NCBI RefSeq assembly: GCF_007829835.1 | Contig: NZ_VIWP01000001.1 | Location: 1,240,001-1,304,000, forward strand | Source: Neorhizobium alkalisoli | GTDB taxonomy: Bacteria > Pseudomonadota > Alphaproteobacteria > Rhizobiales > Rhizobiaceae | Direction: 5' to 3' | DNA: 64,000 nt | Shown here: in pieces, positions 44,507-52,744 of the stretch | Layout of the letters: each line of letters starts with the position of its first letter | Numbering within the stretch: position 1 is the first letter of the stretch | Position numbers and translations under genes: made by a program | Notes under the pieces: generated by a model | What the model saw: only the letters and a program-made list of their open reading frames with translations | Databases searched by the model: none | Told to the model about the DNA's origin: nothing

Positions 44507-45547
44507 ATGCCATCGTCCGTCGCAGGAAAGCTTTCCGTCAATAGAAGAACCTTTCTCGGCGCCGCCGGTGCGGCCGCCACCATGCTTGCCTTGCCGAGCA
44601 TCGGCCGGGCGCAGGGCGCCGCCGCCAAGGTGCGCATCGCCACGCTGCCGAGCATCATCCTGTTCCCGACCTATGTCGCCCAGGATCTCGGCGTCTTCAA
44701 GGATAACGGCGTCGATGTCGAACTGGTCGTCGGCCGCGGCGGCAGCGAGCTGATCCAGCTGATGGTGTCGGGCGCCGTCGATGTCGCCAATGCCGGCGTC
44801 GAGCATATCCTGAAACTGCGCGAGACCGGGCTCGATGCCAAGGTCATCGCCGTCCAGGAAAAGCGCTACATCACCGAGCTCGTTGTGCACAACAAGCACA
44901 AGGACAAGGTGAAGACCGTCAAGGACCTGTCGGGCATGACGATCGGCATTTCGGGCATCGGTTCGGGAAGCCATGTCTGCGCCCGTTACATCCTGCGCAA
45001 TGCCGGTCTCGATCCGGATCTGGATGTCAGCTTCGTCGCCGTCGGCAGCCCGGCCACCCAGGTCGATGCCTTCAAGAATGGTCAGGTCGAGGCGCTGATG
45101 GCCTATGATCCGGCCCAGTCCATCCTGAAATACGATGCCAAGATCGCCTATCCGGTCTGGAGCGGCGTCGCGGGCGATCCGCCGGCCCTGTTCCAGGATT
45201 TCGCCATGGAGGCGCTCGGCGCCAAGGCGGAATGGATCGCAAAGAACAAGGCCGCCGCGATGGGCGTCGCCAAGGCCAATATGCAGGCGATCGACCTGAT
45301 CCTGAAGAAGGATCCGCGCGTCATCGATGTCTATCAGAAAATGTTCCCGGGCGTTGCCCGCGCCGTTCTGGAGCGCAGCATCGAGGAACATCTCGGCGCT
45401 TTCTCGCCGGTTCTGACCGAGCAGGGCATCAAGAATGTCAGCGAATACGGCAAGTTCGCCGGTGTCACGACCCGGCCCTTCACCATGGCCGAGACCGTGC
45501 CGGAAGGTTTCTCAGAAATCTGGAGCAATTGGAAAAGCCCGGTCTGA
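44507..45547 (+). CDS. Tat-exported ABC transporter binding protein (NMT1/SsuA-like)
   Basis: A 346-residue binding protein with a twin-arginine signal (NRRTFLGAAGAAATM, cleavage near GRAQ, residue 37). The mature chain (VRIATLPSIILFPTYVAQDLGVFKDNGVDVEL) is of the NMT1/SsuA type used for sulfonates, nitrate-like anions and aromatic or dicarboxylic acids. Tat export implies folding before export. AGGGAGGAG precedes the ATG. It starts the long operon that continues through two permeases, two YrdC proteins, LeuC and an acyl-CoA dehydrogenase, suggesting import of that pathway's substrate. Confidence 0.88.
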   Translation: MPSSVAGKLSVNRRTFLGAAGAAATMLALPSIGRAQGAAAKVRIATLPSIILFPTYVAQDLGVFKDNGVDVELVVGRGGSELIQLMVSGAVDVANAGVEHILKLRETGLDAKVIAVQEKRYITELVVHNKHKDKVKTVKDLSGMTIGISGIGSGSHVCARYILRNAGLDPDLDVSFVAVGSPATQVDAFKNGQVEALMAYDPAQSILKYDAKIAYPVWSGVAGDPPALFQDFAMEALGAKAEWIAKNKAAAMGVAKANMQAIDLILKKDPRVIDVYQKMFPGVARAVLERSIEEHLGAFSPVLTEQGIKNVSEYGKFAGVTTRPFTMAETVPEGFSEIWSNWKSPV

Positions 45548-45559
45548 GGAGGCTTTGTC

Positions 45560-46339
45560 ATGACCAATCCGCTGATTTCCGCAGCCGGCATCACCATTGC
45601 CTATCCGAACGGCCTGACGGCGCTCAAGGATTTTACGCTTGATGTCGCACAAGGCGAGTTCGTCGGCATTGTCGGGCCCTCCGGCTGCGGCAAGACGACT
45701 TTTCTTGATGCGGTCGCCGGCCTCATGCCGGTTGCCGGCGGCAGGCTGACCTACAAGGGCAAGCCGATTTCCGGAATAAACACCGGCGAAGTCGGCTATC
45801 TCTTCCAGAAGGACAGTCTGATGCCCTGGCGGACGGCGGCGCAGAACGTCTATGCGGCACTCGAGCTTCGCAAGGTGCCGCAGGCGGAATGGCGGCAGAG
45901 GGCGCAGGACATTCTCCAGAAGGTCGGCCTCGGCCGATTCACGGATAAATATCCGGCCCAGCTGTCCGGCGGCATGCGTCGGCGCGTGCAGCTCGCCGTC
46001 CTGCTCGCCTTCGACCCGCCGGTCATCCTGATGGACGAACCCTTCGGTGCGCTCGACGCCCAGACGCGGACGATCATCGAGGACGATTTTCTGCGGCTCT
46101 GGGAGCAGAACCGCAAGACCGTGCTGTTCGTCACCCATGATCTGGAGGAGGCGATCTGTCTCTGCGACAAGGTCGTCATCCTCACGGCCCATCCCGGCAC
46201 CCGCAAGCAGGTTCTCGAGGTGCCGCTGCAAAGGCCGCGCACGATCGACGAGGCAAAATTCGATCCGGAATTCCCGCAGACCCTCAAAACCCTGTCGACC
46301 TCGCTCAGGGCGGAAGTCGGAAGGACGCTGGCGCTATGA
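45560..46339 (+). CDS. ABC transporter ATPase (SsuB/TauB-like)
   Basis: A 259-residue ATPase: Walker A GPSGCGKTT, Q-loop YLFQKDSLMPW, signature LSGGMRRRVQLA, Walker B VILMDEPFGALD, H-loop VTHDLEEA. TGAGGAGG precedes the ATG; the stop overlaps the next start (ATGA). Partner of the Tat-exported binding protein and the permease pair. Confidence 0.92.
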   Translation: MTNPLISAAGITIAYPNGLTALKDFTLDVAQGEFVGIVGPSGCGKTTFLDAVAGLMPVAGGRLTYKGKPISGINTGEVGYLFQKDSLMPWRTAAQNVYAALELRKVPQAEWRQRAQDILQKVGLGRFTDKYPAQLSGGMRRRVQLAVLLAFDPPVILMDEPFGALDAQTRTIIEDDFLRLWEQNRKTVLFVTHDLEEAICLCDKVVILTAHPGTRKQVLEVPLQRPRTIDEAKFDPEFPQTLKTLSTSLRAEVGRTLAL

Positions 46340-47151
46340 CCCTGGTTGCGACGCAGGCGCCGGCGCGCGAGGCGATGTCGGTCGAGAAAAAGGCCCGTTT
46401 TCTGCAGGTCGGATTGCTGGTCTTCGGTCTCGCCTTTTGGGAAATGGCGATGCGCACCGGCCTGATGGCCTATCTCGTGCCCAATCCCGGTTTCTGGTTC
46501 TCGTCGCCGAGCGCGATCGCGACGCTGATCTGGAAGCTCGCTGTCAATGGCCAGCTCTGGAACCATGTCTGGCTGACGTTTAGCGCCACTCTGATCGGCC
46601 TCGGTCTGGGCGCCGTGATCGGCATCCTGCTCGGCGTGCTGATGGCACAGTCGACGCGGCTGGAAACCCTGTTCGATCCGATCTGGTCGGCGCTCAACGC
46701 GCTGCCGAAGGTTGCGCTCGCACCGGCCTTCGCCGCATCCTTCGGGATCGGCATTGCCTCGAAAAGCGCGCTTGCGGTGGCGATCGTCGTCTTCGTTTTC
46801 CTGTTCAACACGACGGCCGGCCTGCGCGCGATCAACCCGACGCTGATCTGCAATCTGAAACTGATGGGCGCTTCACGCCTGCAGATTCTCCGCATGGCCA
46901 TGCTGCCCTCACTGGTCCGCTGGCTTTATGGCGCGTTGCGCATCTCGCTCGGCCTGGCGTTGACCGCGGTCGTTGTCGGTGAGTTCGTCGCCGCCCGCGG
47001 CGGGATCGGCTTCATCATCCAGTATGGCTTCGGCATGTTCAACGTCACCTGGTGTTATGCCGGCATCGTTCTGCTTGGGATCATCGCGCTCGCGACCGAT
47101 GCCGCGATGCGGATCGGCGAATATTACCTGACACGATGGGAGAGGAGCTGA
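46336..47151 (+). CDS. ABC transporter permease 1
   Basis: A 271-residue SsuC-class permease with about six spans and the EAA loop INPTLICNLKLMGASRLQILRM. Overlaps both neighbours (ATGA upstream, TGATG downstream), so expression is tightly coupled. Forms a likely heterodimer with the following permease, which is clearly different in sequence. Confidence 0.9.
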   Translation: MTLVATQAPAREAMSVEKKARFLQVGLLVFGLAFWEMAMRTGLMAYLVPNPGFWFSSPSAIATLIWKLAVNGQLWNHVWLTFSATLIGLGLGAVIGILLGVLMAQSTRLETLFDPIWSALNALPKVALAPAFAASFGIGIASKSALAVAIVVFVFLFNTTAGLRAINPTLICNLKLMGASRLQILRMAMLPSLVRWLYGALRISLGLALTAVVVGEFVAARGGIGFIIQYGFGMFNVTWCYAGIVLLGIIALATDAAMRIGEYYLTRWERS

Positions 47152-47951
47152 TGAGCACCACGACCCTTGCCTCGATCACTCCGGCACGAAAGCGCGGCAT
47201 GCCTGCCTCTGTCAAGATCGCCTTCGAACGCACCCTGATCGTGCTCGCGATCCTTCTCGTCTGGCAGGTCTGCGTCTGGACCGGGATCGCCTCGGCACAA
47301 AAGGTCAGCTCGCCGATCCTGGTTGCCGGACGGCTGGTCGAGATATTCGGCTCGGGCATGATCTGGCCGCATCTGTTCGACACGCTCGGCGCGACGCTGA
47401 TTGCGCTTGCCTTGTCTGCCGTCATTGGCACGGCGCTCGGCATCATCATCTCGGCCAACCGGCTGGTGGAAGCGACGCTGGAACCGCTTTTCGTTGCTAT
47501 CCAGGGCATTCCGCGCGTCGCCTTCGGCCCGATGATCGTGCTTTTCCTCGGTGTCGGCATGACGGCAAAGGTGTTTCTCGCCGTCTCGATCGCCGCTTTC
47601 GTGTTCATGGGCAATACCCAGCAGGGACTGAAAAAGGTCGATCCCGGCGTGATGCGCAACCTGCGTCTGATGGGCGCCAGCCGCCGCCAGATCATGAAGA
47701 TGGCGATCATTCCGAGCCTTGCACCCTGGCTCTGGTCAGCGCTCGACCTGTCGCTCGGCCTTGCGATGATCGGTGTCATCATCGCCGAATTCATCAGCTC
47801 GACGCGGGGCCTCGGCCATCTCATCTCGGCCGCCTCGCTCGGTTTCGACACGACCGGCGTGATCACGCTGCTGATCGTCATGATGATCGCCTCGATCGCC
47901 TTCAGGAGCATCCTGATCCGGCTGCGGCGGCGCGTATTTCCATGGTTTTGA
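47151..47951 (+). CDS. ABC transporter permease 2
   Basis: A 266-residue SsuC-class permease, about six spans, EAA loop VDPGVMRNLRLMGASRRQIMKM. ATG 47151 shares a base with the previous stop and follows GAGAGGAG. Two permeases plus one ATPase imply a heterodimeric channel with an ATPase homodimer. Confidence 0.9.
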   Translation: MSTTTLASITPARKRGMPASVKIAFERTLIVLAILLVWQVCVWTGIASAQKVSSPILVAGRLVEIFGSGMIWPHLFDTLGATLIALALSAVIGTALGIIISANRLVEATLEPLFVAIQGIPRVAFGPMIVLFLGVGMTAKVFLAVSIAAFVFMGNTQQGLKKVDPGVMRNLRLMGASRRQIMKMAIIPSLAPWLWSALDLSLGLAMIGVIIAEFISSTRGLGHLISAASLGFDTTGVITLLIVMMIASIAFRSILIRLRRRVFPWF

Positions 47952-47985
47952 AGCCGAATTCTTGAAGTTCTAGGGAGGAACAGAC

Positions 47986-48681
47986 ATGACAGTAATCAAT
48001 CCGGCCGAAGATGCGGCAAAGGTAATGGGCGTGCTCGAAGAGGGCGGCATCGCGATCGTTCCGCTCGACGTCGCCTATGCGGTGTTCGGCGGCAACGGCG
48101 TGGCGATCAAGCGCATCTTCGAAGCCAAGGAACGCAGCCTCACCAAGCCGAATGGCATGATGGCGGATTTCGAGATCTTCTCCGAAGTCCATATCGTCGA
48201 CCAGCGCGAGCGCGATCTGGTGCGCGCCGTCACCGACGATTTCGGCCTGCCGCTGTCGGTCGTCGCACCTTTCCGTATGGATCACCCGATCTTTGCCGAA
48301 TGCGACGAATTCACCATGGAACGCTCCACCAAGCTCGGCACGCTCGATCTTCTCCTCAATGCCGGCCCGCTGCACCGGGAAATCACCAAGCTGAGCCGCC
48401 AGAAGATGCGGCCGGTACTCGGTTCCTCGGCCAACAAGTCGTTGACCGGCAGCAAATACCGCCTGCAGGATGTCGACAAGGAAGTCCGCGCCGCCGCATC
48501 GATCGAGGTCGATTACGGCCTGTCGCGTTATGCCAATGCCCGCGGCATTTCCTCGACCATCATCGATCTGAAGACTTTCGAAGTGCATCGTTACGGCGTC
48601 TGCTTCGAGCAAATCTCCGATATCCTCAAGCGCTATTTCAAGATCGAACTGCCGCAGCCGAAGACGGCGGCCGTCGCATGA
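47986..48681 (+). CDS. YrdC/Sua5-domain protein, first of a tandem pair
   Basis: A 231-residue protein of the YrdC/Sua5 fold, whose known members make threonylcarbamoyl-AMP from Thr, bicarbonate and ATP for tRNA t6A. The KxR signature is kept (AKERSLTKP), as are SSAN (GSSANKS) and the terminal STIIDL strand. The usual TDTVYGL entry loop is changed to PLDVAYAVFGG, so the amino-acid pocket probably differs. No N-terminal RNA-binding extension. Position inside a transport/CoA operon, with an ATGA overlap to its paralogue, argues for a metabolic carbamoyl-adenylate or related adenylating role instead of tRNA modification (inference). GGGAGGA precedes the ATG. Confidence 0.82.
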   Translation: MTVINPAEDAAKVMGVLEEGGIAIVPLDVAYAVFGGNGVAIKRIFEAKERSLTKPNGMMADFEIFSEVHIVDQRERDLVRAVTDDFGLPLSVVAPFRMDHPIFAECDEFTMERSTKLGTLDLLLNAGPLHREITKLSRQKMRPVLGSSANKSLTGSKYRLQDVDKEVRAAASIEVDYGLSRYANARGISSTIIDLKTFEVHRYGVCFEQISDILKRYFKIELPQPKTAAVA

Positions 48682-49397
48682 ACACGCGCGTCGAGATTCC
48701 GGTGTCGAAGCCGCGTGTCTTCGACATCGAAGGGGATGCCGCCCGCGCATTCCGCGTTCTGGCCGATGGCGGTATCGCCATCGTGCCGAATGATATCGGT
48801 TATTCCGCGCTCGGCGGTTCGGCCGGCGCTTTGAAGCGGATCTTCGAGACGAAGAAACGTGCACCGCAGAAACTCAACGCCATGGTTGCCAGCATGGCGA
48901 CCCATCGCAGCCTGCACCGCTGCAGCGAAAGGGCGCAAAAGATCGTCGAGACGATCGTCGGCGACTACGATCTGCCGCTCGGCTGTATTGCGCCCTACCG
49001 CGCCGACCATCCGATGATCGGCCGGCTGGACCAGACAGTACTCGAAGGCAGCACCAAGGGTGATACGCTGGTCATGCTGCTCAATGCCGGCCGTTTCCAT
49101 CAGGCGCTGACAGCACTGTCTGAAAACGATAACGTGCCCCTGTTCGGCTCCTCGGCCAATGTGACGCTCGGTGGCACCAAATTCTGTGTCGAGGATATCG
49201 AGCCGGAAATCATCGACATTGCCGATATCGTCATCGATCACGGCTTGCAGCGTTACCATCCCTACGGCTCGTCCTCGACGCTTCTCAATGTCGAGACGAT
49301 GGAGGTGGTGCGCCATGGCTCCTGTTTCGAGGATATCGCCTATGTCCTGAAACGGCATTTCGGGGTGGAGCTCCAGCCACGCCCGGCGCGGCATTGA
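48678..49397 (+). CDS. YrdC/Sua5-domain protein, second of a tandem pair
   Basis: A 239-residue paralogue of the preceding protein, colinear over its whole length. It keeps KxR (TKKRAPQK), SSAN (GSSANVT) and SSTLLN, but its entry loop is PNDIGYSALGG and the second Lys-Pro is Lys-Leu. The two proteins could form a heterodimer or act in sequence. The start overlaps the first paralogue's stop (ATGA), so they are made together. Ends 15 bp before the LeuC-like gene. Confidence 0.82.
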   Translation: MNTRVEIPVSKPRVFDIEGDAARAFRVLADGGIAIVPNDIGYSALGGSAGALKRIFETKKRAPQKLNAMVASMATHRSLHRCSERAQKIVETIVGDYDLPLGCIAPYRADHPMIGRLDQTVLEGSTKGDTLVMLLNAGRFHQALTALSENDNVPLFGSSANVTLGGTKFCVEDIEPEIIDIADIVIDHGLQRYHPYGSSSTLLNVETMEVVRHGSCFEDIAYVLKRHFGVELQPRPARH

Positions 49398-49412
49398 AGG
49401 GAGAGGGCCGGA

Positions 49413-50831
49413 ATGTCCGCACGCCCCGCGACCATTTACGAGAAGATCTTTGACGATCACGTCGTCTCGCATCTGGAGGATGGCAGTTCCATCCTCTACA
49501 TCGACCGGCATCTCGTGCATGAAGTGACCAGCCCGCAGGCCTTCGAGGGCCTGCGTGTCGCGGGCCGCAAGGTGCGCGCGCCGCAAAGGACGCTGGCGGT
49601 CGTCGATCACAATATTCCGACGACGCCGGACCGGCTCTACCGCATCGACAACAAGGAAAGCCGCGAGCAGATCGAGCTTCTGGCCGAAAATACCAAGGAA
49701 TTCGGCATCGAATACCTCTCGCAGAGCGATGTGCGTCAGGGCATCGTCCATATCGTCGGGCCGGAACAGGGGTTTACGCTGCCCGGTATGACGATCGTCT
49801 GTGGTGACAGCCATACCTCCACCCATGGCGCCTTCGGCTCGATCGCCCATGGTATCGGCACGTCGGAAGTCGAGCATGTGCTTGCGACCCAGACCCTTCT
49901 GCAAAGGAAGGCGAAAAACCTGCTGGTCGAGGTCAATGGCACGCTGCCTGACGGCGTCGCGCCGAAGGACATTATTCTTGCCATTATCGGCGAACTCGGC
50001 ACAGCCGGCGGGACCGGCCATGTCATCGAATATGCCGGCGAGGCGATCCGGGCGCTGACCATGGAAGGCCGCATGACGGTCTGCAACATGTCGATCGAGG
50101 CCGGTGCCCGTGCCGGCATCATCGCGCCGGATGAGACGACCTATGCCTATATCAAGGGCCGCCCGCGCGCGCCAAAAGGCGAGGACTGGGACCGCGCCGT
50201 CGCCTATTGGGACAGTCTTCGCTCCGATCCGGGCGCGGAATATCAGCGCCATCTCGTGCTCGATGCGAGCGCCCTTCCGCCGCTCGTCACCTGGGGCTCG
50301 TCTCCGGAAGATGTCGTGTCGATCACCGGCACGGTCCCCGATCCGGCGGCGATAGCCGACATGACCAAACGGGCTTCGAAACAGCGCGCGCTCGATTACA
50401 TGGGCCTGACGCCGGGCATGAAGATGGCCGGGCTTGCCGTCGACCGGGTGTTTGTCGGCTCCTGTACCAATTCCCGCATCGAGGATCTGCGCGCCGCGGC
50501 CAAGATCGCCGCCGGCCATCATGTCCACGCCGATGTCGCAGCGATGATCGTGCCAGGTTCCGGCCTGGTCAAACAGCAGGCGGAAGCGGAAGGGCTGGAC
50601 CGGATCTTCATCGAGGCCGGTTTCGACTGGCGTGAACCGGGCTGTTCCATGTGCCTGGCCATGAATGGCGATATGCTGCGCCCGAAAGAACGCTGCGCCT
50701 CGACATCCAATCGAAATTTCGAGCATAGGCAGGGGACCGCCGGCCGTACCCATCTCGTCTCTCCCGCCATGGCGGCCGCAGCGGCAATCGCCGGCCGTTT
50801 CGTCGATATCAGGGACTGGCGTTTCCGGTAA
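49413..50831 (+). CDS. leuC: LeuC-type dehydratase large subunit (isopropylmalate isomerase paralogue)
   Basis: A 472-residue aconitase-superfamily large subunit that matches LeuC end to end. The three [4Fe-4S] cysteines are present (FVGSCTNSR and [11 protein letters not shown]), as are [22 protein letters not shown] and [17 protein letters not shown]. Such enzymes need a LeuD-type small subunit, but none is encoded beside it: the next gene is an acyl-CoA dehydrogenase. It could borrow the leucine-pathway LeuD or have another partner. Expected chemistry is hydration/dehydration of a 2- or 3-hydroxy dicarboxylate (malate, citramalate or isopropylmalate type). AAGGGAGAGGG precedes the ATG. Confidence 0.88.
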   Translation: MSARPATIYEKIFDDHVVSHLEDGSSILYIDRHLVHEVTSPQAFEGLRVAGRKVRAPQRTLAVVDHNIPTTPDRLYRIDNKESREQIELLAENTKEFGIEYLSQSDVRQGIVHIVGPEQGFTLPGMTIVCGDSHTSTHGAFGSIAHGIGTSEVEHVLATQTLLQRKAKNLLVEVNGTLPDGVAPKDIILAIIGELGTAGGTGHVIEYAGEAIRALTMEGRMTVCNMSIEAGARAGIIAPDETTYAYIKGRPRAPKGEDWDRAVAYWDSLRSDPGAEYQRHLVLDASALPPLVTWGSSPEDVVSITGTVPDPAAIADMTKRASKQRALDYMGLTPGMKMAGLAVDRVFVGSCTNSRIEDLRAAAKIAAGHHVHADVAAMIVPGSGLVKQQAEAEGLDRIFIEAGFDWREPGCSMCLAMNGDMLRPKERCASTSNRNFEHRQGTAGRTHLVSPAMAAAAAIAGRFVDIRDWRFR

Positions 50832-50875
50832 GGCGCTGTTCCCCTTCTTTCATTCCCGACCTTCTTGGAGGCACC

Positions 50876-52600
50876 GTGACCTATCAGGCTCCGTTGCAGG
50901 ATATCCGCCTTGTTCTCGAATTCGCCGGCCTTGGCCAGGCTTCGGCGACCGATCTCTACGCCGATTGCGATGCGGATCTCGTCGACAGCGTTTTGCGCGA
51001 GGCCGCCCGCTTTGCCGAGGAGCGGATAGCGCCGCTGAACGGCATCGGCGACAGGATCGGTTCGAAGCTTGTGGATGGCGCGGTCGTCACGCCGCCCGGC
51101 TGGAAGGAGGCCTATCGGGACTGGTCGGAGGCCGGCTGGAATTCCTTGTCCGCGCCGGTGGAATGGGACGGGCAGGGCCTGCCGGTCCTCATCCAGGCCG
51201 CCTGCACGGAAATCTGGAATTCCGCCTCGATGGCCTTTGCGCTCGCACCGCTTCTGACCGCCGGCGCCATCGATGCGCTGGCCCATCATGCTTCGGACGA
51301 ACTCAAGGCCGCCTATCTGCCGAAACTCGTTTCCGGTGAATGGACCGGGACGATGAACCTGACCGAACCGCAGGCCGGCTCCGATCTCTCGACGGTCAGG
51401 ACGCGCGCGATCCGCCAACTGGACGGCACCTATCGGGTTGAAGGGCAGAAGATCTTCATCACCTATGGCGATCACGATATGAGCGACAATATCGTCCATC
51501 TCGTGCTGGCGCGCTTGCCGAATGCGCCGCCCGGAACCGGTGGTATCTCGCTCTTCCTTGTGCCGCGTATTCTGCCGGACGGTTCTCTTAACGACGTTCA
51601 TTGCCATTCGCTGGAACACAAGCTCGGCATCCATGCCTCGCCGACCTGCACCATGGTGTTCGGCGATATTGAAGGCGCCGTCGGCTGGCTGGTGGGTGAG
51701 GAAAATCGCGGCCTCAACTGCATGTTCACGATGATGAACAGCGCTCGGCTTGGTATCGGCATCCAGGGTGTCGGCATTGCCGAACGCGCCTATCAGCAGG
51801 CGCTCGATTATGCCCAGACCCGCCAGCAGGGCAGGGCAGGCGGATCGCCGCAAACCAGCCCGATCATCGGCCATCCGGATATCCGCCGCACACTGCTTCT
51901 GATGCGCTCGAAGATCATGGCGGCTCGCTGCATCTGTTACGCAACAGCTGCGGCGCTCGATCGGGCAAACCGGTCGGAGGATCAAGAGGAGAGAGCGCTT
52001 GGCGCAGAGCTCGCCGGCCTGCTGACGCCGATCGCAAAGGCCTATTCGACCGATATCGGCTGCGAAGTCGCCCACCTTGGCGTTCAGGTCCATGGCGGTA
52101 TGGGTTTCGTCGAGGAAACGGGAGCGGCGCAGCACCTGCGTGATGCCCGGATCGCGCCGATCTACGAAGGAACGAACGGTATTCAGGCAATCGATCTGGT
52201 CGCTCGCAAATTGCCAAGATCGCAAAAGGCATTGAGCCTGATCTTGAGCGAAGCCCGAACAGTGTCTGATGAAATCGCACTGCGCGACGGTGCTCAATCG
52301 AAAATCCTGGCTGCCCGGCTTGCCCAGGTCGCCGATTGCCTGGAGCGGGCGACGAAATATATGCGTGATATGCAGGCCGCTCACAGGCATGAAGACGCAC
52401 TGGCCGGCGCAAGTCCTCTGCTGGAATTGTTCGGTGTCTGCATCGGTCTGACCGGGCTGGCACGCCTGGAAAACGCAAGACGTGACGATGAGGGGATCGC
52501 AAGCCTTGCGGTATTCTTCTCGAACCAGGTCGCTGTTTACGCAGGCGCATTGGCTGAATCGGCCATGGGTGGCGCAATTCCGCATATTCGCGCCCTGTAA
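50876..52600 (+). CDS. Large acyl-CoA dehydrogenase (DmdC-like length class)
   Basis: A 574-residue FAD acyl-CoA dehydrogenase. Landmarks are MNLTEPQAGSDLS and KIFITYGDHD (flavin/substrate loops), LGIQ-type helix GIGIQGVGIAERAY, QVHGGMGFVEE, and the catalytic Glu in IYEGTNGIQ, plus an extra C-terminal helical domain of about 120 residues. This layout is shared with DmdC/AidB-like long dehydrogenases. GTG start at 50876 lies five bases after TTGGAGG. Last gene of the YrdC-LeuC operon; it would desaturate the CoA ester formed by the upstream CoA-transferase. Confidence 0.88.
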   Translation: MTYQAPLQDIRLVLEFAGLGQASATDLYADCDADLVDSVLREAARFAEERIAPLNGIGDRIGSKLVDGAVVTPPGWKEAYRDWSEAGWNSLSAPVEWDGQGLPVLIQAACTEIWNSASMAFALAPLLTAGAIDALAHHASDELKAAYLPKLVSGEWTGTMNLTEPQAGSDLSTVRTRAIRQLDGTYRVEGQKIFITYGDHDMSDNIVHLVLARLPNAPPGTGGISLFLVPRILPDGSLNDVHCHSLEHKLGIHASPTCTMVFGDIEGAVGWLVGEENRGLNCMFTMMNSARLGIGIQGVGIAERAYQQALDYAQTRQQGRAGGSPQTSPIIGHPDIRRTLLLMRSKIMAARCICYATAAALDRANRSEDQEERALGAELAGLLTPIAKAYSTDIGCEVAHLGVQVHGGMGFVEETGAAQHLRDARIAPIYEGTNGIQAIDLVARKLPRSQKALSLILSEARTVSDEIALRDGAQSKILAARLAQVADCLERATKYMRDMQAAHRHEDALAGASPLLELFGVCIGLTGLARLENARRDDEGIASLAVFFSNQVAVYAGALAESAMGGAIPHIRAL

Positions 52601-52642
52601 TCCGGCAAGCGGTCTGTACTACCGACTCGTGAAGAGAAACCG

Positions 52643-52737
52643 CCGGCTCTTGCAAAGCCGGTCTGAAACTATTCCGTTTTTATCGTGTCCGTTGCTCTGA
52701 GATCGAAGTACCCTGCGGGCAGTTTCGATCTCAGAGC
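52643..52737 (+). promoter_or_regulatory. Two stem-loops between the dehydrogenase and dmpA, including a perfect 14-bp inverted repeat
   Basis: A small hairpin CCGGCT/AGCCGG (52643-52648, 52656-52661) followed by a T-rich stretch may terminate the upstream operon weakly. A second, perfect 14-bp repeat (GCTCTGAGATCGAA at 52694-52707, TTCGATCTCAGAGC at 52724-52737, 16-base loop) ends eight bases before the dmpA ATG. It could be a large operator or a 5'-UTR structure limiting ribosome access. Confidence 0.55.
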
Positions 52738-52744
52738 TCATTCA

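Noticed and set aside
50519..52585. Long minus-strand frame opposite leuC and the acyl-CoA dehydrogenase
   Set aside because: The plus strand encodes two complete, motif-bearing enzymes over the same bases; the minus frame is GC-codon shadow.
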